64,000 nucleotides of DNA, from positions 310,001 to 374,000 of the forward strand of contig NC_009051.1 of the NCBI RefSeq assembly GCF_000015825.1, given 5' to 3'. The position numbers and the translations under genes were made by a program. The notes beneath the pieces were generated by a model that saw nothing but the letters and a program-made list of their open reading frames with translations, was not told where the DNA came from and searched no databases. Position 1 is the first letter of the stretch; every line of letters starts with the position of its first letter. Positions 57,979-64,000 of this stretch are shown one piece after another. Origin of the DNA: Methanoculleus marisnigri JR1 (GTDB lineage Archaea > Halobacteriota > Methanomicrobia > Methanomicrobiales > Methanoculleaceae).

Positions 57979-59181
57979 ATGTCCGTCGCGGAGCAGAAAC
58001 TCACCTATCTCACCGCTGCCGGGCGGTTCGACATCTGCAGCCCGGGCGAGTGCCTTCAACTCCTCCCGGTCGCGGTCGAGACCAGAGAGGTCTCTCCAGC
58101 GCCGGAAATTCTGCCCGTTCCGCTCGATACCCTTCGTGCATCCCAAGAAACCCCTGACGGTCTCGAAGACCCGAATGTGCGAACCGTGATCGCTCCCTAT
58201 ATCTCCTACAACCGCCGGACGGGCGGGTGCGGGCGGATGCTCAAGATGCTTCTCAACGGCACCTGCTCCTACGACTGCGCCTACTGCCCCGTCCGTCTTC
58301 AGCGGGAGCCGGCGAGTTTCTCCCCCCGGGAGTTCGCTGATACCTTCCTCCGCCTCTGGCGGGACGGACTCGTCGAAGGACTCTTCTTGAGCTCCGGCAT
58401 CCCCCGGGATGTCGACTGCGTGATGCACGATCTCGTGGAGACGGGAGAGGTTCTGCGCCGCCGGGGCTACGGCGGCTACCTTCACCTGAAGATCCTTCCC
58501 GGCGCAACCCGGGCGGATATCCACGACGCCGCCCGCGTGGCCGACCGGATCAGCATCAACCTGGAGACGACGTCCCCCGACCGCCTCGGTGGCATCGCCG
58601 GGGTGAAGGATTACCGGCAGGATATCCTGAAACGCCAGTCCTGGGTGGCGGAGGAGAAGCCCGGCGGCCACACCACGCAGCTCGTCGTCGGGGCTGCGGA
58701 CGAGACCGATGCGGAGATCCTTTCCTGCCTCGCCGACCAGTACCGCCGGGTCCGGCCTTCCCGGGTCTACTTCTCGGCGTTCCACTCCCTCCCCCGGACT
58801 CCCCTCGCATCGCACCCCGACACCCCGGCATGGCGGGCGCAACGGTGGTACCAGGCCGACTACCTGCTCCGGGACTACGGCATCACGGCCGACGAACTCC
58901 GGGCTGCCCTCGACGAGGAGGGTTTCTTCCCGAACCGCGACCCGAAGGCTGTTCTCGCGGCCGGGAGGATGCCGGTGAACGTCAACCTCGCCCCGCGCCG
59001 CGACCTCCTCCGCGTCCCCGGGATCGGGCCGAAGGCCGCGGACCGGATCCTCAGCCTGCGGAGAGTGCGGCCGTTCGCCTCCCCGGCCGACCTTGCGCGT
59101 GTCGGCATCCGGGGGAGGGCCGCCGCGCGTCATCTCACGTTCGGCGACCGGGATACCATCCAGACGAAACTTTTCCCGTAA
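57979..59181 (+). CDS. Putative DNA modification/repair radical SAM protein (TIGR03916-like)
   Basis: 400 residues. Radical SAM motif TCSYDCAYC (CxxxCxxC) in NGTCSYDCAYCPVRLQREP, then LFLSSGIPRDVD, ILPGATRADIHDAA and SINLETTSPDRL. The C-terminus is a helix-hairpin-helix DNA-binding part (LLRVPGIGPKAADRILSLRR...). This is the build of the family usually paired with a uracil-DNA-glycosylase-like protein (TIGR03915). That partner is not next to it here. ATG 57979 (MSVAEQKLTYL) agrees with the family start; a T-rich box CTCTTTTACTC precedes it by about 25 nt. Confidence 0.88.
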   Translation: MSVAEQKLTYLTAAGRFDICSPGECLQLLPVAVETREVSPAPEILPVPLDTLRASQETPDGLEDPNVRTVIAPYISYNRRTGGCGRMLKMLLNGTCSYDCAYCPVRLQREPASFSPREFADTFLRLWRDGLVEGLFLSSGIPRDVDCVMHDLVETGEVLRRRGYGGYLHLKILPGATRADIHDAARVADRISINLETTSPDRLGGIAGVKDYRQDILKRQSWVAEEKPGGHTTQLVVGAADETDAEILSCLADQYRRVRPSRVYFSAFHSLPRTPLASHPDTPAWRAQRWYQADYLLRDYGITADELRAALDEEGFFPNRDPKAVLAAGRMPVNVNLAPRRDLLRVPGIGPKAADRILSLRRVRPFASPADLARVGIRGRAAARHLTFGDRDTIQTKLFP

Positions 59182-59210
59182 CTGCGGTTCCTTCCGAAAA
59201 AAAGGTAGGG

Positions 59211-60410
59211 TTATCTGACCTTCCCGAACTCCGTGCTCACGTCGGCGGCCGAATGGTATTTCCGGTCGGAGAAGCCCTCGATCGCCGCGATCACGGTCTC
59301 CGGCGCATCGTTCTTCCGGGCGTGGGCGATCAGGTCCTGCCTTCCCGCCGGGTAGTCTATGCCCTTGAGGTAGGCCTGCAGGTCGGCAGCCGAGATGTGC
59401 GTAAGCGACGGTGTCACCGTCCCGGTCTCCCGAACTTCCCCGGCCGGCGTCTCTATCCCGGTCGGCTGCCGGGTGCGTGCCTCACCGCCGAACTCCGCGC
59501 TCACGTCTGCGGCCGACCGGTACGTCCGGTCGGGAAATCCTCCGAGCGTCGTGAGCACGTTTTCCGGAGCACTCTTCTTCCGGGCGTGGGTTATGAGATC
59601 CTGCCTCCCTGCGGGGTAGTTCATCCCCGCAAGGTAGGTCTGCAGGCCGGCGGCCGAGAGGTGTCCGGGAGCCGGCCCCGTCGTCGTGGGCCGGGTCTCC
59701 ATCGCGGCCGGCGGCTCTCTCCTGACCTCCTCGACGACGGTCTCGCGGGGCGCGGTCTCGACCCTGCCCTTTTCCACGTCCTCGGCCTTCATCATGGACT
59801 CAAGCGTCGGGGCATGAGCCTCCGTCACCGGCCGGGTTTCCACCTCCTCGACGACGGTCTCGCGGGGAGGAGCCCCCGTTACGGGCACCGCCGTCCGGGC
59901 CCTGCCTTCTTCCACCTCCTCGGCTCGTATCGCCATCCCTTCCCGGGGTGCCCGCTCCCGCACCTCCACCCGCTCCGTCGTGACGACCTCGCGGGGCGGC
60001 GCCTCCGTCCGGGTCACCGCCCGGGCCTCTTCCTGGCTCGGGGGACCCATGGGGCGTCTCGACTCGATCAGGCTCCAGTTCGCTTCTCTCGGCCAATCGC
60101 CCTCCGAGAACCCGGGTTCGTTCTCGAGCCGGTACTTGCTGATGTTCACCAAGAAGACATCGTCCCCCGGCCGGTAGACCATGGCCTCGATGGGAATCGC
60201 GAAGTGCTTCGCTCCGAGGCCGAACATGCCGCCTGTCCTGAGCACCGCGTACGCCACTCTTCCCGTGGGCAGGCCGACCCGCAGGCTCGAGATCTCGCCG
60301 AGATCGTAACCTTCCGGGTTCTTCACCCGCTTTCCTACGACATCTTCGGATGAGAAGAACTCCGGCCCCTCCGTCCTCCGCACCTGCTGCTCCAGAATCG
60401 TTTCAGCCAT
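59211..60410 (-). CDS. PRC-barrel protein with two C-terminal DUF2795 repeats
   Basis: 399 residues. PRC-barrel about 15-85 (VVGKRVKNPEGYDLGEISSLRVGL, AYAVLRTGGMFGLGAKHFAIPIEAM). Then a long charged linker of Glu/Arg/Pro-rich segments (APPRETVVEEVETRPVTEA). Two DUF2795-like repeats at about 250-308 (HLSAAGLQTYLAGMNYPAG) and 338-399 (HISAADLQAYLKGIDYPAG). Paralogue of the next gene upstream, with long near-identical stretches. ATG 60410 has GGTGG 5 nt upstream. No transmembrane segment. PRC-barrels occur in RNA processing (RimM) and photosynthetic proteins; the function here is unknown. Confidence 0.83.
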   Translation of the reverse strand: MAETILEQQVRRTEGPEFFSSEDVVGKRVKNPEGYDLGEISSLRVGLPTGRVAYAVLRTGGMFGLGAKHFAIPIEAMVYRPGDDVFLVNISKYRLENEPGFSEGDWPREANWSLIESRRPMGPPSQEEARAVTRTEAPPREVVTTERVEVRERAPREGMAIRAEEVEEGRARTAVPVTGAPPRETVVEEVETRPVTEAHAPTLESMMKAEDVEKGRVETAPRETVVEEVRREPPAAMETRPTTTGPAPGHLSAAGLQTYLAGMNYPAGRQDLITHARKKSAPENVLTTLGGFPDRTYRSAADVSAEFGGEARTRQPTGIETPAGEVRETGTVTPSLTHISAADLQAYLKGIDYPAGRQDLIAHARKNDAPETVIAAIEGFSDRKYHSAADVSTEFGKVR

Positions 60411-60482
60411 TGCAACCACCATATCCCTGGCGTGTATTCGAAGGCGATCATCACCTTCGCGCAGAGCGGGCGATGCGTGTTG

Positions 60483-60495
60483 TGACTATTTAACA
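60483..60495 (-). promoter_or_regulatory. Promoter between the two PRC-barrel genes
   Basis: Minus-strand CTGTTAAATAGTC is a TATA-type box for the 59211-60410 gene, followed by a 70-nt leader. The 200-bp spacer also has a CCCCGG/CCGGGG stem near 60502-60522. Each PRC gene is therefore probably transcribed separately. Confidence 0.4.
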
Positions 60496-60612
60496 GTTCC
60501 CCGGTTCCGGTACCGGGGTACCGGCGAAGCGTTCTCCGTCGTAGAATGGGCGTGCGGGGGAGGCCGGGAGGAGTGTTTCCCGGCTCCCGCCTCGAGCGGG
60601 GTTCAGCCCCCG

Positions 60613-62193
60613 TCACCTGAACTTTCCGAACTCCGAGCTCACATCGGCGGCGGACCGGTATGTCCGATCGGAGAAGCCCTCGATTGCCGTGATCACGTCC
60701 TCTGGAGCGTTGTTCTTCCGTGCCTGGGCGACGATGTCCTGTTTGCCTGCCGGGTAGTCCATGCCCTTGAGGTAGACCTGCAGATCGGCGGCGGAGAGGT
60801 GGGTGAGGGAAGGCGCTCTCGTCCGGGTCTCGGGCCGCTCCTCTCTCCTGACCTCCTTCGCAGTGACCCCGGGCTCCCGCCGTGTCTCCATCACGGCCGA
60901 CTGCTCCCCGCGGACTTCGCTCCCGAACTCCGTGCTCACATCGGCGGCGGACCGGTATGTCCGATCGGAGAAGCCCTCGATTGCCGTGATCACGTCATGC
61001 GGGGCGTTGTTCTTCCGGGCGTGGGTCATGAGATCCTGCCTTCCCGCCGGGTAATCCATGCCCTTGAGATAGACCTGCAGGTCGGCGGCGGAGAGATGGG
61101 TGCGGGGCGGCACCATCCTCCGTGCCGCCGGTGCCTCTTCGTGGACCTCCTCCATCCTGGTCTCGTGAACCTCCCGTGCAGGCGCCTCGATTCCGGTCGG
61201 CTGCCGGGTTCGGGCCTCGCTCCCGAACTCCGCGCTCACGTCTGCGGCCGACCGGTACGTCCGGTCGTTGAAGTTCTCAAGTGCCGTGATCACGCTCTGC
61301 GGCGCATCGCGCTGCCGGGCATGGCTGATCAGGTCCTTTTTGCCTGACGGGTAGTTCATCCCCGCAAGATAGGTCTGCAGGCCGGCGGCCGAGAGATGCC
61401 CGGCGGAAGGCCCCGGAGTCATAAGCGATCGTTCGGCCTCCGTTACCGGCCGGGTCTCCATCGCGGCCGGCGGCTCTCTCCTGACCTCCTCGACGACGGT
61501 CTCGCGGGGCGCGGTCTCGACTATCCGCTCCCTGTGGACCGGCCTGACGCCTGGTTCCCGGGGTGGCGGGGCCTCCGTTGTCACCGGCCGCTCCTCGACG
61601 GGCTGCTCCGCCGGCTGCTCTCCCCAGCCGCGTGCGACCGTCTGGACGGGCGGAGGCGTCGGAACGACCCTCTCCCTGCCTGCGGGTGTGGTCTCCGCCG
61701 GTGCCGTCGCGCCTTTCACTGCTGCGCCGGTGGCCGCTGCTGCAGCCGTGCCCACCCCCCGTGACGGCGGAACCTCCCTCTCCGTTACCGGGGCCGTGGG
61801 TTCCGCTGCCGCACGTGCCGGGGGTGGTGTCCTGACCAGGCTCCAGTTCGCTTCGCGCGGCATCCTGTCCCGGGAAAACCCGGGAGAACTGTCCAGCGTC
61901 CGCTTGTTTGCATCCACGATAACACTCCTCTCCCCCGGGCGGGTGCGAACCGCCTCCCAGGGGATGGCGAAATGCTTCTCGCCGAACCCGAGGATGCCGC
62001 CATAGGAGAGCACGGCATACGCGATGCAGCCGCTGTCGCGATCTATCGCGACATCGCTGATATCGCCGAGGTTCTCTCCTTCCGGGTTTCGCACCTTGAC
62101 GTCCCGGATGTCGTGCGCACGCATCAGGTTCACCGTCTCTTCCCGTGCGGGCCGCCGGGTCTCCAGCACCGATCCCATCTGTTGTTCAGCCAT
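60613..62193 (-). CDS. PRC-barrel protein with three C-terminal DUF2795 repeats
   Basis: 526 residues. PRC-barrel about 20-95 (IRDVKVRNPEGENLGDISDVAIDR, AYAVLSYGGILGFGEKHFAIPWEAV), a long Pro/Ala/Glu/Arg linker, and three DUF2795-like repeats at about 266-324, 366-424 and 465-526 (HLSAAxLQxYLxGMxYPxG...ARxxxAPxxVITAxEGFSDRTYRSAADV). It differs from its neighbour mainly by one extra repeat. A 74-bp stretch is identical in the two genes (59689-59762 and 61448-61521). ATG 62193 follows a GGGAG site. Confidence 0.83.
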   Translation of the reverse strand: MAEQQMGSVLETRRPAREETVNLMRAHDIRDVKVRNPEGENLGDISDVAIDRDSGCIAYAVLSYGGILGFGEKHFAIPWEAVRTRPGERSVIVDANKRTLDSSPGFSRDRMPREANWSLVRTPPPARAAAEPTAPVTEREVPPSRGVGTAAAAATGAAVKGATAPAETTPAGRERVVPTPPPVQTVARGWGEQPAEQPVEERPVTTEAPPPREPGVRPVHRERIVETAPRETVVEEVRREPPAAMETRPVTEAERSLMTPGPSAGHLSAAGLQTYLAGMNYPSGKKDLISHARQRDAPQSVITALENFNDRTYRSAADVSAEFGSEARTRQPTGIEAPAREVHETRMEEVHEEAPAARRMVPPRTHLSAADLQVYLKGMDYPAGRQDLMTHARKNNAPHDVITAIEGFSDRTYRSAADVSTEFGSEVRGEQSAVMETRREPGVTAKEVRREERPETRTRAPSLTHLSAADLQVYLKGMDYPAGKQDIVAQARKNNAPEDVITAIEGFSDRTYRSAADVSSEFGKFR

Positions 62194-62344
62194 CGTATCT
62201 CCCTCCAACTCGTTTTTCTCGAAGAGGTTACCCCCTCAAGGCGGGGGAGTAGATGTTCGAGGATACTTAAGGGTTTCCGGCCCGGGCAAACCGGGCGGTG
62301 TCCGGCGGTAAAAAGAAGAAAGGGATAGGATGCCGGCCCGAACC

Positions 62345-63652
62345 TTACGCCCGGGCGTATCGGAGGATGAGTTCGGTCGCCGCCCTGATGTCCCGCCCCT
62401 GCTTCCTTGCCTCGGCGAGGTAGGTGTTGTAGACCTCGTCGGTCACGAGCCGCAGTTGCGGGCGGAAGAGATCGGCGTGCATCATCAGGTCGAAACACCG
62501 TGCCTCGCTCTCGGTGAGGCTGAGCGCCCGGTATTCCCCGGTATGCGGCACGAATGCCGGGTTTTTGTCGCGGGGCGTCCTGACCGCGAGGTCGGCGAGC
62601 GGTGTCGCGGGGATGGGTTCGGCGCTGCTCACGAAGACGTCGTCGAGAGAGAGTGCGGCGATGAGATCCTTCGTCGCCTCGTAGTCCCGCTCCGTCTCCC
62701 CGGGGTACCCGACGATGAAACTCCCCGCAACCCGAAGGCCGTGCTCCCGGCACCGTTCCACCGCCTCCTCGACCTGCCGGACGGTCGCGCCCTTGCCCAT
62801 CAGCCGGAGCACCCGGTCGCTCCCCGACTCGATCCCGAAGAAGACCCACCCGATGGTGTACTGCCGGACAGCGCCCAGGATCTCGTCGCTGATGCAGTCG
62901 ACGCGGATGTCGGGGGAGGAGACGTTTTTCGGCCCCATCACCTCCGCCATCGAACGGAGGAGGCCGATGAAGGCTTCCGGGTTCATCTCCCCACCGGTGG
63001 AGCCGTAGAGCGATCCGGTCCCCCCGGAGACCGAGAGCCTCGTCGCACCGTGCGCGGAAAAAGCCTTCACCTCCTCGACGATGCGATCAAGCGGCCGGCT
63101 CCGGATCGCTCTCCCGAAGAACCGGGGCACCTGGCAGAAGGTGCACCCCCCGATGCATCCCCGGTGGGTCTCGATGTAGGCGCTCGCCCCCCTGACGCTC
63201 TGGTTCCCGATGTCGTCCGGGATCAGGGGGAGCGGACGATCCATCGACGCCGGCGGAGCGGGCGGCGTCACGACCGGCCGCCCGGCGTCGAGGAACGCGA
63301 TCCCCGGGAGGGCGTCCGACACCCCCTCCTCGACGAGGCGGATCACCGTCTCCTCGCCCTCGCCGACGACCACCGCGTCGGGAGCGAGTTCCCCGAGCAC
63401 CATCTCCGGCGCGGCCGAGACCGGCCCCCCGACATAAACCAGCCCTCCGCGCTCGCGGTGAGTCCGGACCAGGTCCCGGATCGCGGGATCGAGGAGGTGC
63501 TGGGTCGAGAAGAGACTCATGAGCAGGACCGAATCGGCCGGCACGGCGGGCGTCCGGGTGAGGGTGACCCGATGACCCGCGTCGCGGAGGACGCCGCCGA
63601 TCAGCATGGCGCCGTAGGTGTAGATGCCGGGGGAGAGGATCGTGATCTCCAT
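62345..63652 (-). CDS. B12-binding domain/radical SAM protein (MJ_0865/MJ_1487-like group)
   Basis: 435 residues. N-terminal B12-binding-like domain (about 1-135: YTYGAMLIGGVLRDAGHRVTLTRT, VYVGGPVSAAPEMVLGELAPDAVVVGEGEETV), then the radical SAM core with THRGCIGGCTFCQVPRFFG (CxxxCxxC), SGGTGSLYGSTGGEMNPEAF, IGWVFFGIESGSDRVLRLMGKG and SFIVGYPGETERDY. This architecture matches archaeal B12-radical SAM proteins of the MJ_0865/MJ_1487 type, common in methanogens, of unknown substrate. It uses cobalamin probably for a methyl transfer or rearrangement. ATG 63652; it follows the partial gene at the right edge on the same strand. Confidence 0.88.
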   Translation of the reverse strand: MEITILSPGIYTYGAMLIGGVLRDAGHRVTLTRTPAVPADSVLLMSLFSTQHLLDPAIRDLVRTHRERGGLVYVGGPVSAAPEMVLGELAPDAVVVGEGEETVIRLVEEGVSDALPGIAFLDAGRPVVTPPAPPASMDRPLPLIPDDIGNQSVRGASAYIETHRGCIGGCTFCQVPRFFGRAIRSRPLDRIVEEVKAFSAHGATRLSVSGGTGSLYGSTGGEMNPEAFIGLLRSMAEVMGPKNVSSPDIRVDCISDEILGAVRQYTIGWVFFGIESGSDRVLRLMGKGATVRQVEEAVERCREHGLRVAGSFIVGYPGETERDYEATKDLIAALSLDDVFVSSAEPIPATPLADLAVRTPRDKNPAFVPHTGEYRALSLTESEARCFDLMMHADLFRPQLRLVTDEVYNTYLAEARKQGRDIRAATELILRYARA

Positions 63653-63698
63653 GATACAGTATCGCCGGAACAGTATACAAAAGGTGGGGATCTGCCGG

Positions 63699-64000
63699 TC
63701 AGAGCGGCACGGGCTGCCTGAACCGCCGGGCCTCGGCGACGGTATGGGCGCCCCGGTCCGAGGCGGCGATCAACCGCGCCTGGAGCCGCATGATGTCGGC
63801 GATGATGGGCAGCGGGTTCTTCTCCAGCGTCTCCGCGACAACGGTGCGGGCCTCTCTGAACCTTCCCGCCCGGCGGAGCAGATCGGCGAGGACGGCTTCG
63901 TCCGTTCCCTCCAGGCCGGCCAGCCGCTCCCCCTTCTCCCACGCCCGCCGCAGGAGATCGGCGGCACGTTTCCGGCAGATCCGGGCGGGCACATCCTCCC
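63699..64000 (-). CDS. C-terminal part of an unidentified protein (continues beyond window)
   Basis: About 100 codons at the right edge, open beyond the window, ending at 63699. It is mostly helical, Arg/Ala/Leu-rich (ICRKRAADLLRRAWEKGERLAGLEG, AVLADLLRRAGRFREARTVVAETLEKNP), the pattern of helical repeat or TPR-like parts. GTG 63992 could be a start, but the frame stays open to the left of it, so it is treated as the end of a longer gene. Upstream neighbour of the B12-radical SAM gene, 46 bp away, same direction. Confidence 0.6.
   Translation of the reverse strand, partial: EDVPARICRKRAADLLRRAWEKGERLAGLEGTDEAVLADLLRRAGRFREARTVVAETLEKNPLPIIADIMRLQARLIAASDRGAHTVAEARRFRQPVPL

Noticed and set aside
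1-64000. tRNA genes
   Set aside because: Intergenic regions were read for the T-loop pattern GGTTCGAATCC and cloverleaf ends; none was convincing.

Overview
The window comes from a hydrogenotrophic methanogenic archaeon. It carries a complete methyl-coenzyme M reductase operon (mcrBDGA), a formylmethanofuran dehydrogenase operon (fwdDBAC), a six-subunit Ech-type membrane [NiFe] hydrogenase (echABCDEF) and an FrhB-type F420 flavoprotein. The high G+C content, archaeal promoters (TATA boxes about 25-30 nt before the start, with frequent leaderless starts) and the gene set fit Methanomicrobiales. A Methanoculleus-like genome is the most likely source, but this is an inference from gene content, not a database match. 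The window is mostly core and housekeeping DNA. No CRISPR array, tRNA, rRNA, transposase or prophage was seen.

Layout. 1-7 kb: end of a SAM methyltransferase, then a nitrogen-assimilation block in which four translationally coupled genes encode a split archaeal glutamate synthase plus an F420-reactive subunit, divergent from glutamine synthetase. 6.5-18 kb: Mrp/NBP35 ATPase, a MoaD/SAMP-like protein facing a tungsten aldehyde:ferredoxin oxidoreductase, trmO, RNase HI, a phosphoribosyltransferase, two PEBP paralogues, a CBS protein, a DUF475 membrane protein, a flavin reductase, a glycine-zipper coiled-coil protein, a radical SAM/SPASM enzyme and a cupin. 18-29 kb: P-type cation ATPase, secreted beta-propeller protein, Na+/Ca2+-type exchanger, SagB-type nitroreductase, YkgJ protein, SLC13/RCK permease and a disulfide flavoprotein. 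29-35 kb: Ech operon (minus strand). 35-38 kb: HIT protein, DUF362 ferredoxin, an archaeal RNase III with an altered catalytic residue, and a divergent DEDDh exonuclease-like gene. 38-44 kb: moeA and fwdDBAC. 44-49 kb: AT-rich control region and mcrBDGA. 50-64 kb: DinB polymerase, SDH-type membrane protease, lipoprotein, HNH nuclease, TPR protein, MerR regulator, GH13 enzyme, geranylgeranyl-reductase-like flavoprotein, DNA-repair-type radical SAM protein, two PRC-barrel/DUF2795 paralogues and a B12-binding radical SAM protein.

How the parts connect. Ech (ion-gradient-driven ferredoxin reduction), Fwd (CO2 to formylmethanofuran using reduced ferredoxin and a Mo/W pterin) and Mcr (methane release) are the first and last steps of CO2-reducing methanogenesis. 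MoeA, the MoaD-like protein and the tungsten oxidoreductase share the pterin cofactor. The glutamate synthase/F420 cluster and glutamine synthetase form the GS-GOGAT ammonia pathway, apparently drawing electrons from F420H2.

The least explained material lies in the non-coding DNA: (i) a tandem series of five hairpins upstream of fwdD; (ii) two GC-rich, MITE-like inverted-repeat elements (29.2 and 49.6 kb) sharing a core but with different terminal repeats; (iii) scattered short palindromes of the type GCACC-N3-GGTGC; (iv) perfect dyads at several promoters (methyltransferase, NBP35, flavin reductase, TPR, MerR and mcr regions).
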